A model generated the notes under the pieces. It was not told where the DNA came from. It did not search any database and worked only from the letters and a program-made list of their open reading frames with translations. Positions 43,277 to 53,635 of a stretch of DNA of 64,000 bases are shown piece after piece (within the stretch, counting starts at the first letter, position 1; each line of letters starts with the position of its first letter). The stretch is from Kitasatospora griseola. Lineage in GTDB: Bacteria > Actinomycetota > Actinomycetes > Streptomycetales > Streptomycetaceae. Location of the stretch: the NCBI RefSeq assembly GCF_014648555.1, contig NZ_BMRI01000030.1, forward strand, positions 11,252-75,251, written 5' to 3'. Both the position numbers and the translations under genes were made by a program.

Positions 43277-44146
43277 TTACTTCCGGAGGCCGGCGAACAG
43301 GTCGGTCTCCGGGAGGTCGGTGTCGACCAGCGACTTCGCGAGTTCGTAGTCCTCGGTGGGCCAGACGTCGCGCTGGATGTCGATCGGGACGCGGAACCAC
43401 GGGCCGTCGGGGTCGATCTGGGTGGCGTGGGCGATCAGCGCCTTGTCGCGGATCTCGAAGTACTCGCCGCACTCGACCCGGGTGGTGATCTCCCGCTCGG
43501 CGCGACCGGACTTCTCCCAGCCCTCGATCCACTCGCCGTAGGGCGAGTCGTGGCCGTTGTCGGTGAGGTAGGCGTGCAGGGCGCGGATGCGGCCCATCGG
43601 GAAGCCGTGGTTGTAGTAGAGCTTGAGCGGCTGCCAGGGCTCGCCGGCCTCGGGGTAGGCCTCCGGGTCGGCGGCGGCCTCGAAGGCCGCCATGGTGATC
43701 TTGTGGGTCATGATGTGGTCGGGGTGCGGGTAGCCGCCGTTCTCGTCGTACGTGGTGATCACGTGCGGGCGGAACTCGCGGATCAGCTTGACCAGGGTGC
43801 CCGCGGCCACGTCCACGTCCTCAAGGGCGAAGCAGCCCTCGGGCAGCGGGGGCAGCGGGTCGCCCTCCGGCAGGCCGGAGTCGACGTAGCCGAGCCAGGC
43901 CTGCTGGACGCCGAGGATCTCCCGGGCGGCGTCCATCTCCTTGCGGCGCACTTCGTGGATGTTCTCCTCGACCCACGGGTCGCCCTGCAGCTTGGGGTTG
44001 AGGATCGACCCCCGCTCGCCCCCGGTGCAGGTGGCGACCAGGACCTCCACCCCCTGGGCCACGTACATCGCCATGGTGGCGGCGCCCTTGCTGGACTCGT
44101 CGTCCGGGTGCGCATGCACCGCCATCAACCGCAACTGCTCGCTCAA
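43277..44146 (-). CDS. mca: Mycothiol S-conjugate amidase
   Basis: A 289-residue LmbE/PIG-L-type zinc hydrolase. Zinc motif AVHAHPDDESSKG at the N-terminus and His in YPHPDHIMTHKITM. Family-specific TCTGGERGS follows the first motif. It cleaves mycothiol conjugates of toxins to mercapturic acids and glucosaminyl-inositol. TTG 44146 is chosen because GGAAGGGA lies about 8 nt upstream and it gives the normal family start. It is divergent from the DUF4307 gene. Confidence 0.93.
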   Translation of the reverse strand: MSEQLRLMAVHAHPDDESSKGAATMAMYVAQGVEVLVATCTGGERGSILNPKLQGDPWVEENIHEVRRKEMDAAREILGVQQAWLGYVDSGLPEGDPLPPLPEGCFALEDVDVAAGTLVKLIREFRPHVITTYDENGGYPHPDHIMTHKITMAAFEAAADPEAYPEAGEPWQPLKLYYNHGFPMGRIRALHAYLTDNGHDSPYGEWIEGWEKSGRAEREITTRVECGEYFEIRDKALIAHATQIDPDGPWFRVPIDIQRDVWPTEDYELAKSLVDTDLPETDLFAGLRK

Positions 44147-44305
44147 CGCCTGGGTCCCTTCCAGGTACAGGTATGTCCGCTTCCGTCGGGCCGGCTCCCC
44201 CGCCGCCTGTGGCGCGGACGTGCCCCTCCTATAGTGACGGACTGGAGGGCGCGTCCATTCCCGCGGACGGCCGAACGCTTCTCCGCGAAAGGACCGAGCC
44301 GCACC

Positions 44306-44728
44306 ATGGACCAGAGCCCTACGCCCCAGCCGCCCCTGGCGCCCCCCGCGGGCCGCTACAGCCGGGCCGACGACCGGACCACCGACCGTCGGCTGCGGAT
44401 CGCCGGCGCGGTGTTCGGCGTGCTGCTGGTGGGCCTGATCGCCTGGCTCGGCGGCTCGTACCTGCTGCGCGAGACGAAGCTGAACGGTACGGTGCCGACC
44501 TTCCAGACGGTGTCCGACAGCGAGGTGCAGCTGCAGCTGTCGGTGCGCAAGAGCGACGGCACCTCCGGGGTGTGCACGGTCCGCTCGCAGGGCGCGGACG
44601 GCGCGGTGGTCGGCCAGTCGGACTTCCAGGTCCCGGCCCAGGGCACCACCTACGACAAGGTCGTGACGCTGCGGACCACGTCCCGCGGTTCCACCGCCGA
44701 GCTGCTCGGCTGCACCCCCGACAAGTAG
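44306..44728 (+). CDS. DUF4307 membrane protein
   Basis: A 140-residue protein: Pro-rich N-terminus (residues 1-30), one membrane helix (IAGAVFGVLLVGLIAWLGG), and an extracytoplasmic beta-rich domain with two Cys (SGVCTVRSQ and ELLGCTPDK) that may form a disulfide. This matches the actinobacterial DUF4307 family, usually encoded next to mca. Function unknown. Confidence 0.88.
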   Translation: MDQSPTPQPPLAPPAGRYSRADDRTTDRRLRIAGAVFGVLLVGLIAWLGGSYLLRETKLNGTVPTFQTVSDSEVQLQLSVRKSDGTSGVCTVRSQGADGAVVGQSDFQVPAQGTTYDKVVTLRTTSRGSTAELLGCTPDK

Positions 44729-44965
44729 GGACACCCGCCGAGGGCCTTTGCTCCGCTCACCCTTTCGAGCGCATAGTCGAAGGAGCGGCACGCCCTCGGC
44801 GCCCGCGGCCCCTCCCGCCCGTGCGGAGAACTTGTTAGGCTCGTGATTTCGCCCCTTCCCTGCCGAACGGCACGGAAGCGGGCGTTGCTTTGCATCTGCC
44901 CAGAAAATCGACCACTGCTGCCGAACCACCCTCGCAGCAGCGCCAGCACCGACGAGGAGCACCCT

Positions 44966-45463
44966 GTGACCCAGACCAACGATGACGTGACCTGGCTCAC
45001 TCAGGACCACTACAACAAGCTCAAGGCCGAGCTTGACCACCTGACCGGGCCCTGGCGCATCGAGATCGCCCAGAAGATCGAGGCCGCGCGCGAGGAGGGC
45101 GACCTCAAGGAGAACGCCGGCTACCACGCGGCCAAGGACGAGCAGGGCAAGACCGAGGCGCGGATCCGCCAGCTGTCGCAGCTGCTGGAGCGGGCGAAGG
45201 TCGGCGAGGCCCCGGCCGACTCCGGCGTGGTGGCCCCCGGCATGCTGGTGAAGGTGGCCTTCGACGGCGACCTGGACGACACCATGGAGTTCCTGCTGGC
45301 CTCCCGCGAGGTCACCGACGGCGACATCGACGTGTACTCGCCGCAGTCCCCGCTGGGCCGCGCCATCACCGGCAAGTCGGTCGGCGAGGACGCCGTCTAC
45401 GAGCTGCCGAACGGCAAGAAGGCCGGCGTGAAGATCGTCGACGCCAAGCCGTTCTCCGGCTGA
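44966..45463 (+). CDS. greA: Transcription elongation factor GreA
   Basis: A 165-residue GreA. N-terminal coiled coil with the catalytic acidic tip region AREEGDLKENAGYHAAKDEQ, and C-terminal FKBP-like domain with SPLGRAITGKSVGEDAVYEL. It rescues backtracked RNA polymerase by transcript cleavage. GTG 44966 has GAGGAG upstream. The 237-nt gap before it contains TAGGCT (44836-44841), a fair vegetative -10 box, giving a leader of about 115 nt. Confidence 0.96.
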   Translation: MTQTNDDVTWLTQDHYNKLKAELDHLTGPWRIEIAQKIEAAREEGDLKENAGYHAAKDEQGKTEARIRQLSQLLERAKVGEAPADSGVVAPGMLVKVAFDGDLDDTMEFLLASREVTDGDIDVYSPQSPLGRAITGKSVGEDAVYELPNGKKAGVKIVDAKPFSG

Positions 45464-45480
45464 GCCCCGCGCCCGACGAC

Positions 45481-45517
45481 GGACGGCCGCTCCCCCGGGT
45501 GGGGGGAGCGGCCGTCC
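45481..45517. terminator. Strong bidirectional hairpin terminator
   Basis: Perfect 16-bp stem from GGACGGCCGC (45481-45496 with 45502-45517) and a 5-nt loop, between greA (+) and the ABC permease gene (-). The stem is very GC-rich; a TTT follows on the plus strand. Confidence 0.88.
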
Positions 45518-45538
45518 GGTCGTTTCCGGCCCCGGAGG

Positions 45539-46399
45539 TCAGCCCGCGGCGCGGCGGTACTTGCGCACCGACAGCCAGGAGAACAGCACCGTGATGATCA
45601 GCGACCAGCCGATCGACACCAGCACGGCGTGCTGCATCGGCCAGACGTCGGGGGCGGGGCCGAGCTGGTTGCCGAACAGGCTGCGGCAGGCCTGCACGGT
45701 GGCGGAGAACGGGTTCCAGTAGGCGATCGGCTGCAGCCAGCCCGGCATCGAGCTGACCGGCACGAAGGCGTTGGAGATGAAGGTCAGCGGGAACAGCCAG
45801 ATCAGGCCGGCCGAGGTGGCGGCCTCGGGGCTGCGCACGGACAGGCCGATCAGCGCGCCGATCCAGGAGAACGCGTAGCCGAGCAGCAGCAGCAGGCCGA
45901 ACGCGGCGAGCGCCTTCAGGAAGCCGTCATGGATCCGCCAGCCGACCAGCAGCGCGACCAGGGCGAGCACCACCACGGTGATCGCGGTCTGCACCAGGTC
46001 GGCGAAGGTGCGACCGGTGAGCACCGCGGCGCGGGACATCGGCAGCGAGCGGAACCGGTCGACCAGGCCCTTGGTCATGTCCTCCGCGATGCCGGCCGAG
46101 GCGCCGGCCACCGCGAAGGTGACGGTCTGCGCGAAGATGCCGGCCATCAGGTACTCGATGTACACCTCGTGGCTGGGCGTGGCGCCGGGGATGGCGATCG
46201 CGCCGCCCATCACGTACGAGAACAGCAGCACGAACATCACCGGCTGCATGAGGCCGAACACCACGATCTCGGGGATCCGGGTCATCCGGCGCAGATTGCG
46301 CTTCGCGACCACCCAGGAGTCGTGCAGCATCGCGGGCACGCCGCGCCGGGGGGTGACGGGGACGGGGCCGATCGCCGCGTCGGGCAGTGCGGTGGTCAT
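45539..46399 (-). CDS. ABC-2 type transporter permease (DrrB-like)
   Basis: A 286-residue ABC-2 membrane protein with six hydrophobic segments and the family pattern FVPVSSMPGWLQPIAYWNPF near the fifth. It follows the ATPase gene with a 1-nt gap. Together they form a DrrAB-like exporter for drugs or lipids. The substrate is unknown and it is not evidently part of the BGC, being 3 kb outside in the conserved region. Confidence 0.92.
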   Translation of the reverse strand: MTTALPDAAIGPVPVTPRRGVPAMLHDSWVVAKRNLRRMTRIPEIVVFGLMQPVMFVLLFSYVMGGAIAIPGATPSHEVYIEYLMAGIFAQTVTFAVAGASAGIAEDMTKGLVDRFRSLPMSRAAVLTGRTFADLVQTAITVVVLALVALLVGWRIHDGFLKALAAFGLLLLLGYAFSWIGALIGLSVRSPEAATSAGLIWLFPLTFISNAFVPVSSMPGWLQPIAYWNPFSATVQACRSLFGNQLGPAPDVWPMQHAVLVSIGWSLIITVLFSWLSVRKYRRAAG

Positions 46400-46400
46400 C

Positions 46401-47411
<1,011 letters not shown>

Positions 47412-47513
47412 GGTCCTGCCTCATCTCCCTGGAGTCGGGGGCGAAATCGGTGGACGAGTCTGTTTCGGGCGCAGACCACCCACTCTGTTACCCGAGCCCG
47501 CAGACGGCAAGCT

Positions 47514-47554
47514 CGCGATACATCGCAAGATGCTGCCACTCGCGATATATCGCG
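47514..47554. promoter_or_regulatory. Two operator-like palindromes upstream of the DrrAB-like genes
   Basis: Perfect 14-bp palindrome CGCGATATATCGCG (47541-47554) and a near copy CGCGATACATCGCA (47514-47527), 27 bp apart, about 100-140 bp before the ATPase start. Palindromes of this kind are typical of repressor sites (for example PadR or TetR type). No regulator gene is adjacent except the MarR gene at 48935. Confidence 0.6.
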
Positions 47555-47585
47555 TCAACTCGATCGGGTGAGCCGGATCCCGGTG

Positions 47586-47637
47586 CCGCGGCTCGACGCC
47601 GCGGCTCAATACCGCGGTTCAGCGCCGCGGTTCAGTG
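47586..47637 (+). repeat. Four 13-bp tandem repeats at the 3' end of ilvA
   Basis: CCGCGGYTC followed by four variable bases occurs with starts at 47586, 47599, 47612 and 47625. The last copy runs into the ilvA stop (47634-47632, minus strand). The repeats contain CCGCGG palindromes. They may be a simple expansion or take part in RNA 3' end formation. Confidence 0.75.
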
Positions 47638-48843
47638 CGAGACCACGAAGCCGTCCTCGCGCAGCTCCCCGATCACCGCCGCGCAGTGCTCCGGGCCCTT
47701 GGTCTCCAGGTGCAGGTCCACCTCGACCTCGGTCAGGCCCAGCTGCGGGTCGATCCGCACGTGCGCGACGTCCAGCACGTTGGCGTCGACCCGGGTCAGC
47801 ACGCCCAGCAGGTCCGCCAGCGCGCCGGGCTTGTCCGCCAGCCGCACCCGCAGCGACAGGTAGCGGCCGGCCGCGGCCAGGCCGTGCCGCAGCACCCGCT
47901 GCATCAGCTGCGGGTCGATGTTGCCGCCGGACAGCACCCCCACCACCGGACCCTCGAACCGGCCCGGCTCGGCCAGCAGCGCGGCGATCGGCGCCGCCCC
48001 GGCGGGCTCGACCACCAGCTTGAGCCGCTCCAGCCCGACCAGCAGGGCCCGGGACAGCTCGTCCTCGGAGACCGTCCGCACCCCGTCCGCCAGCGAGTCG
48101 ACCACCTCGAACGGGATGTCGCCCGGACGGCCGACCATGATCCCGTCGGCCATGGTGGAGAACCGCTCCAGCGCGATCGGGCGGCCCGCGGCCAGCGACA
48201 GCGGGTACGCCGCCGCGGCGGCCGCCTGCACGCCGATCACCCGGACGTCCGGACGCAGCGCCTTGATCGCGATCGCCACGCCGGCCAGCAGCCCGCCGCC
48301 GCCGGTGCCGACCAGCACGGTGCGCACCTCGGGGCACTGCTCCAGGATCTCCAGGCCGACGGTGGCCTGACCGGTGATCACGTCCCAGTGGTCGAACGGG
48401 TGGATGAAGACCGCGCCGGTCGCGTCGGCGTACTCGCGGGCCGCCCGCAGCGCCTGGTCGACGTTGGCGCCGTGCAGCCGCACCTCGGCGCCGTACTCGC
48501 GGGTGGCGGCGACCTTCGGCAGCGGCGCGGCGAGCGGCATGAAGACGGTGGAGCGCACGCCGAGCAGCGCGGCGGCCAGCGCCACGCCCTGGGCGTGGTT
48601 GCCGGCGCTGGCGGCGACCACCCCGGCGGCCCGCTCCACCGGCAGCAGGCCGGCGATCCGCAGGTAGGCGCCGCGCAGCTTGAACGAGCCGGTGCGCTGG
48701 AGGTTCTCGCACTTCAGGTGGACGGGGGTGCCGGCCACCCCGGACAGGTACCGGCTGCTCTGCATGGGGGTGACCCGGGCCACCCCGGCGAGCATCTTCT
48801 GTGCACCCCGGACGTCGTCCAGCGTGATCGGCCAGTTCTGCAT
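47632..48843 (-). CDS. ilvA: Threonine ammonia-lyase (threonine dehydratase)
   Basis: A 403-residue fold-type II PLP enzyme. Schiff-base Lys in RTGSFKLRGAYLRI, glycine loop VLVGTGGGGLLAG, and AASAGNHAQGVALAA. The C-terminus carries an ACT-like domain (YLSLRVRLADKPGALADLLG). This is the short catabolic/biosynthetic type. It converts threonine to 2-oxobutanoate for isoleucine synthesis. ATG 48843 begins MQNWPITLDDVRGAQKM. It is divergent from the MarR gene at 48935. Confidence 0.92.
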   Translation of the reverse strand: MQNWPITLDDVRGAQKMLAGVARVTPMQSSRYLSGVAGTPVHLKCENLQRTGSFKLRGAYLRIAGLLPVERAAGVVAASAGNHAQGVALAAALLGVRSTVFMPLAAPLPKVAATREYGAEVRLHGANVDQALRAAREYADATGAVFIHPFDHWDVITGQATVGLEILEQCPEVRTVLVGTGGGGLLAGVAIAIKALRPDVRVIGVQAAAAAAYPLSLAAGRPIALERFSTMADGIMVGRPGDIPFEVVDSLADGVRTVSEDELSRALLVGLERLKLVVEPAGAAPIAALLAEPGRFEGPVVGVLSGGNIDPQLMQRVLRHGLAAAGRYLSLRVRLADKPGALADLLGVLTRVDANVLDVAHVRIDPQLGLTEVEVDLHLETKGPEHCAAVIGELREDGFVVSH

Positions 48844-48934
48844 GAAGATCAGCCTAGGTCCGGACGGTTCCGGTGCCGCCCCGGCGCGCGTACGCTGCTG
48901 GGCACGAGTCGCCCGCACCACCACGTGAGCCGCG

Positions 48935-49381
48935 ATGAGCCCTTCCCTGCCCGACGTGCCCGACGCCCCCGATCCCGACCCCGATTGCCGACTCCCCTAC
49001 CAGGTCGCGGTGTTCGCCCGGCGGCTCAGCGCCGTCGGGGAGCTCGACCGGGCCGCGTTCCTGTTGCTGGACCAGCTCGCCGCCGGCGGACCGGCCAATG
49101 TGAAGACGCTGGCGGCCGCACTGGGCGTGGACTCCTCCACGGTGACCCGGCAGGCCGCGCCGCTGCTGCGCGAACGGCTGCTGGCCCGGCTGCCGTACCC
49201 GGCGGACCGGCGGGCGGTGCGGCTCGCGCTGACCCCGCTCGGGGCCGGCCGCCTGGCGCAGGTGCGCGAGCGGCGGCGGCGGCTGATCGCCGAGTTGACG
49301 GCGGGTTGGACACCGGACGAGCGCACGGTGTTCTGCGCGCTGCTGGCGCGGTTCAACGACGGCCTGCGCGACCGGCGTTGA
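48935..49381 (+). CDS. MarR-family transcriptional regulator
   Basis: A 148-residue MarR protein: AAALGVDSSTVTRQAAPLLR as recognition helix and LPYPADRRAVRLALTPLG as wing. The N-terminal 20 residues are Asp/Pro-rich. It is divergent from ilvA and ends in a strong hairpin. Targets unknown. Confidence 0.88.
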   Translation: MSPSLPDVPDAPDPDPDCRLPYQVAVFARRLSAVGELDRAAFLLLDQLAAGGPANVKTLAAALGVDSSTVTRQAAPLLRERLLARLPYPADRRAVRLALTPLGAGRLAQVRERRRRLIAELTAGWTPDERTVFCALLARFNDGLRDRR

Positions 49382-49407
49382 ACCCGGCCCGCCGCACGGC
49401 GCAGAGC

Positions 49408-49456
49408 CCGGGGCGGTTCAACGGCGATCCGCACGGCCGCCGTTGAACCGCCCCGG
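49408..49456. terminator. Bidirectional hairpin terminator
   Basis: Perfect 18-bp stem starting CCGGGGCGGTTCAACGGC (49408-49425 with 49439-49456) and a 13-nt loop, between the convergent MarR (+) and cystathionine gamma-synthase (-) genes. The MarR gene's last codons contain a related GGTTCAACG sequence. Confidence 0.85.
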
Positions 49457-49462
49457 AACGGG

Positions 49463-50617
49463 TCAGCCGAGCGCCTGCTCCAGGTCGGCGAGCAGGTCGG
49501 CGGCGGACTCGATGCCGACCGAGATGCGCACCAGGTCGGCGGGCACCTCCAGCGGGGAGCCGGCCGCGGAGGCGTGGGTCATCCGGCCGGGGTGCTCGAT
49601 CAGCGACTCGACGCCGCCGAGCGACTCACCGAGGGTGAACAGCTGGGCGCGGTTGCACACGTCGACGGCGGCCTGCTCGCCGCCGGCCACGCGGAACGAC
49701 ACCATGCCGCCGAACGCCTTCATCTGCTTGGCGGCGACGTCGTGCCCGGGGTGGGTGGGCAGGCCCGGGTACAGCACCTGCGTCACCTTCGGGTGGGCGG
49801 ACAGCAGTTCGGCGATCCGGGCGGCGTTGTCGGAGTGCCGGTCCATCCGGACGCCGAGGGTCTTGATGCCGCGCAGCACCAGCCAGGCGTCGAAGGGCCC
49901 GGCGACGGCGCCCATCGCGTTCTGGTGGTAGCCGACCTCCTCGGCCAGGCCGGCGTCGGCGACCACCAGGGCGCCGCCGACCACGTCGGAGTGGCCGCCC
50001 ATGTACTTGGTGGTGGAGTGCACGACGACGTCCGCGCCGAACGACAGCGGCTGCTGCAGGTAGGAGCTGGCGAAGGTGTTGTCGACGATCAGCCGGGCCC
50101 CGGCGGCGTGCGCGATCTCGGCGACCGCGGCCAGGTCGGTGATGCCGAGCAGCGGGTTGGACGGGGTCTCCACCCACACCGCGCGGGTGTTGGGGCGGAT
50201 CGCCTCGCGGACCTTCTCCGGGTGGTGGGTGTCGGCGACGGAGAAGTCGACGCCCCAGCGGGTCAGCACCTTGGCGAACAGCCGGAAGGTGCCGCCGTAG
50301 GCGTCGTTGGGGATGACGATGTGGTCGCCGGGCTTGAGGAGGGTGCGCAGCAGGGTGTCCTCGGCGGCCAGGCCGGAGGCGAACGCGAAGCCGCGGGAGC
50401 CGCCCTCGATCGCGGCCAGGCACTCCTCCAGGGCGGTGCGGGTGGGGTTCGCGGAGCGGCTGTACTCGTAGCCCTCGCGCAGTCCGCCGACGCCGTCCTG
50501 CTTGTAGGTGGACACCTGGTAGATCGGCGTCACGACTGCCCCGGTCCGGGGGTCCGCTTCCTGGCCCGCGTGGATGGCGAGGGTCTCGAAGCCGTGGGAA
50601 AGCTGATGCTCGGTCAT
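49463..50617 (-). CDS. Cystathionine gamma-synthase
   Basis: A 384-residue Cys/Met-metabolism PLP enzyme. PLP Lys in VVHSTTKYMGGHSDVVGG, substrate-side motifs YEYSRSANPTRTALEECLA and VESLIEHPGRMTHAS. It joins O-acylhomoserine and cysteine to cystathionine; gamma-lyase activity is possible in this family. Together with cystathionine beta-synthase at 58378 it can run reverse transsulfuration. Confidence 0.92.
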   Translation of the reverse strand: MTEHQLSHGFETLAIHAGQEADPRTGAVVTPIYQVSTYKQDGVGGLREGYEYSRSANPTRTALEECLAAIEGGSRGFAFASGLAAEDTLLRTLLKPGDHIVIPNDAYGGTFRLFAKVLTRWGVDFSVADTHHPEKVREAIRPNTRAVWVETPSNPLLGITDLAAVAEIAHAAGARLIVDNTFASSYLQQPLSFGADVVVHSTTKYMGGHSDVVGGALVVADAGLAEEVGYHQNAMGAVAGPFDAWLVLRGIKTLGVRMDRHSDNAARIAELLSAHPKVTQVLYPGLPTHPGHDVAAKQMKAFGGMVSFRVAGGEQAAVDVCNRAQLFTLGESLGGVESLIEHPGRMTHASAAGSPLEVPADLVRISVGIESAADLLADLEQALG

Positions 50618-50782
50618 GCCATTGAGCCTAGTGCGGCGGACGGATCACGGGCAGCGGTTGGGCGGGTGCGTCGTGGCAGCACGTCAGGTTGCCGTTCCGT
50701 CACCTCAATCGCCTCGCAAAAGGCCAGGTCGTACCGCTACGATCTGCCAGCCGCACACATGATCGACACTTGGGGGCGCGGA

Positions 50783-52435
50783 ATGTCCACCGAGCGCACC
50801 GGCATGCGCACATCCACCCGGGCCCTGCTGGCGGTCACGCTGCTCGCCGGGTTCTACCTGCTCGCGGCGGCCATCGTGGTCGGCCTGATCTGGCTGAACG
50901 TCGAACTGGTCGTCAACTCCGACCACTTCCACTCGACCATGGTCAAGCTCTGGCTGCTCAGCGCCGCCATCGCCTACCCGGTGCTGCGGGTGGTGTTCCT
51001 GACCCGCCGCAAGCGCGACGACAGCCACGACGGCCTGCCGCTGACCCGCGAGGAGCAGCCCGAGCTGTGGGCCCGGGTCGACCGGATCGCCGAGGCCACC
51101 GGCGTCCGCGGCCCGGCCGAGATCCGCCTGGTGCCGCAGGTCAACGCCGGCGTGTACGAGGAGACCAAGCTGCTCGGCCTGATCCCCGGCCGCCGCCACC
51201 TGATCATCGGCGCCCCGCTGCTGATCGGCCTGACCGAGGCCGAGCTGGACTCGGTGCTCGCCCACGAGTTCGGCCACTACGCCAACAACGACGTCCGCCT
51301 GGCCGCCGTCACCGTGTCCGGCCGCACCGCCATCGGGCACACCATCGCCACCCTGCACCGGCACGCCGACCAGAACGTGGCCGACAAGGCCCGCGAGATC
51401 GCCGACGACAACGCCTACCGGGCGGCCCGCGGCCGCAAGACCCGCAACGACGAGGACACCGGCAACGGCGGCATCGAGCGCTACCTCGCCAAGTTCTTCA
51501 CCCTGTACGCCAAGCTGTACTTCCGGGTCTCCGAGTCGATCAGCCGCAGCCAGGAGTACGCCGCCGACCGGCACGCCGCCCGGATCGCCGGCCGCGACGC
51601 CACCGCCTCCGCGCTGCGCCGCCTCCCCGCGCTGGACGCCGCGCAGAGCTTCTACCTGGACAGCTACGCCACCATGGGCGTGGGCGCCGGCCTGCTCCCG
51701 CTGCCCGGCCAGTTCTTCGGCGGCCTGGGCCGCCTGCTGGCCGACCCGGAGCGCCGCGAGGAGCTCGCCGAAATGGGCCTGGACCTGCCCGACGAGCAGC
51801 CCGACCCGTACGACTCGCACCCGCCGATCCGCAGACGGGTCGCCGCGATCGAGGCCCTGCCGGACAGCCCGGGCCTGCCCGGACTCGGCGAGGACCGGCC
51901 CGCGCTGGGGCTGCTGCGCGACCCGCAGCAGCGGCTGGCCGAGCTGGAGACGCTGGCGCTGCGGCCGGAGGCCGCGCAGATGCGCCGCCTCGACTGGCCG
52001 GACCTGGTCCACGAGGCGATGCTCGCCCACGCCCGCGAGAACGCCCAGCCCGTCCTGCGCGCCCTCACCGACAGCGGCCTGCACGGCACCGTCGAGGCGA
52101 TGCTGGACGCGCTGGACGCCGGGCGCTCGGAGGAGATCGCCGGGCGGCTGCCACAGAGCGAGGAGGCCGCGCAGGCCACCGGCCGGGCCGCCCGCGAGTT
52201 CCACCGCCCGCTGCTGCGGAGGGCCCTGCAGTCGCTGACGGTGCTCGCCCTGGCCTCGCAGCAGCTGGCCCGCTGGGAGCTGTCCTGGGGCCACCCGGCC
52301 GCCCTGGCGCTGTCCGACGACGCCGCCGAGCGGCTGCCCGCCGCGCTGGACGCCGCGGTCGCCGACGCCCCGGACACCGCCCCGCTGCGCACCCTGCTCG
52401 CCGAGCTCGCCGCCCCGGCCGGCGCGCAGTCCTGA
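50783..52435 (+). CDS. M48-family membrane metallopeptidase
   Basis: A 550-residue protein with two N-terminal membrane helices (LLAVTLLAGFYLLAAAIVVG, then LWLLSAAIAYPVLRVVFL) and an M48 peptidase domain with zinc motif SVLAHEFGHYANND and third ligand in SRSQEYAADRHAA. The C-terminal 200 residues are helical. ATG 50783 is used; ATG 50759 would add eight residues. It probably handles membrane or cell-envelope proteins, like HtpX. It is followed by a coupled gene at 52467. Confidence 0.88.
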   Translation: MSTERTGMRTSTRALLAVTLLAGFYLLAAAIVVGLIWLNVELVVNSDHFHSTMVKLWLLSAAIAYPVLRVVFLTRRKRDDSHDGLPLTREEQPELWARVDRIAEATGVRGPAEIRLVPQVNAGVYEETKLLGLIPGRRHLIIGAPLLIGLTEAELDSVLAHEFGHYANNDVRLAAVTVSGRTAIGHTIATLHRHADQNVADKAREIADDNAYRAARGRKTRNDEDTGNGGIERYLAKFFTLYAKLYFRVSESISRSQEYAADRHAARIAGRDATASALRRLPALDAAQSFYLDSYATMGVGAGLLPLPGQFFGGLGRLLADPERREELAEMGLDLPDEQPDPYDSHPPIRRRVAAIEALPDSPGLPGLGEDRPALGLLRDPQQRLAELETLALRPEAAQMRRLDWPDLVHEAMLAHARENAQPVLRALTDSGLHGTVEAMLDALDAGRSEEIAGRLPQSEEAAQATGRAAREFHRPLLRRALQSLTVLALASQQLARWELSWGHPAALALSDDAAERLPAALDAAVADAPDTAPLRTLLAELAAPAGAQS

Positions 52436-52466
52436 CGTCCCGCCACTCCTGGAGCTGAACCAACCG

Positions 52467-53582
52467 ATGGCCCGTCTGATCGTCATCGTCCCGCTGGTCC
52501 TGCTGGTCGGCTTCAAGCTGGCCACCTGGCTGATGGAACGCCGCACCGCCAAGCTGAAAACCGCCACCGAGGAGGCGAAGGCCACCATCGCCCGGGTCGA
52601 GGAGGCCACCCGGCCGACCATCTACCCGTCCGAGCACGGCCTGGTCGGCCGGGCCGAACTGATCGCCGACCCGGGCCTGACCGGCCCGGACGTGGACGCC
52701 GCGCTGGCCGCCCTCAAGGACGGCGACCGGCAGCCGGCCGTCGCGCTGCTGGCCGCCGCCGCGGGCGACCACGACCGGCGCTGGGGCCTGATCGGCCGGT
52801 TCGCCGGGCCTGCCGCCGAGGACGACGCCTGGCTGCTGGCCTGGCGCGCCGAGCAGCCGGACAACGCCGACGCGGCGCTGCTCACCCTGGACGCGCTGAT
52901 CGACGTGGCCTGGAAGGTGCGCACCAGCAACAGCGCCAACCAGGTCACCGCGGAGCGCTGGGCCGCCTTCGCCCGGGTGCTGTCCGAGGCCGAGACGGCC
53001 GCCGCCGACGCCGTCCGGCTGGCCGACCCCGCCGACCCGCTGCCGTTCGTCGCGCAGATCCCGCTGGCGATGGGGCAGAGCTGGGACAACGAGCGCTTCC
53101 TGGCGCTCTGGCAGGAGATCGCCTCCCGCGACCCGCACAACTTCTCGGCGCACGCCAACGCCCTGCAGTACTGGTGCGCCAAGTGGAAGGGCAGCCACGA
53201 GAAGATGCACGCCTTCGTGGACGCCGCGATCGCGGCCGCCCCGAAGGGCAGCCTGCTGTCCGCGTACAAGCTGCAGGCGTACTACGAGCAGTTCCAGCGG
53301 GACCGGTCGCCGCGCGACGCGTACGCCGCCCCCGAGGTGCAGGCCGCCGCGGACGCGGTGGTCGCCGCGCTGGAGGAGGCGGACCCCGACGACCGCCACC
53401 GCAGCTTCGCGCACGGCTGGCTGGTCTGGGTGCTGGCCCGGGCCGGCCGCCCCGCCGACGCGATGCCGCACCTGCGGGCGCTCGGCCCGATCGTCCCCGT
53501 TCCGTGGTCGTACTGGGGGAACCCGGTCGACCGGTTCGTCGAGGAGCGCGTCGAGATCGTGCTGGCGGCCACCGCGCAGTGA
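52467..53582 (+). CDS. Membrane-anchored helical-repeat hypothetical protein
   Basis: A 371-residue protein with an N-terminal membrane helix (LIVIVPLVLLVGFKLATWL), a short coiled-coil-like stretch (TAKLKTATEEAKATIARVEE), and a TPR-like helical domain (FVAQIPLAMGQSWDNERFLA, HGWLVWVLARAGRPADAMPH). It is 31 nt after the M48 gene and probably functions with it. Otherwise unknown. Confidence 0.8.
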   Translation: MARLIVIVPLVLLVGFKLATWLMERRTAKLKTATEEAKATIARVEEATRPTIYPSEHGLVGRAELIADPGLTGPDVDAALAALKDGDRQPAVALLAAAAGDHDRRWGLIGRFAGPAAEDDAWLLAWRAEQPDNADAALLTLDALIDVAWKVRTSNSANQVTAERWAAFARVLSEAETAAADAVRLADPADPLPFVAQIPLAMGQSWDNERFLALWQEIASRDPHNFSAHANALQYWCAKWKGSHEKMHAFVDAAIAAAPKGSLLSAYKLQAYYEQFQRDRSPRDAYAAPEVQAAADAVVAALEEADPDDRHRSFAHGWLVWVLARAGRPADAMPHLRALGPIVPVPWSYWGNPVDRFVEERVEIVLAATAQ

Positions 53583-53635
53583 CCGCCGTGCCTGGCGCAG
53601 ACGGCGCCGGGTCACCAGGATGGGAAGCGTCAGCC

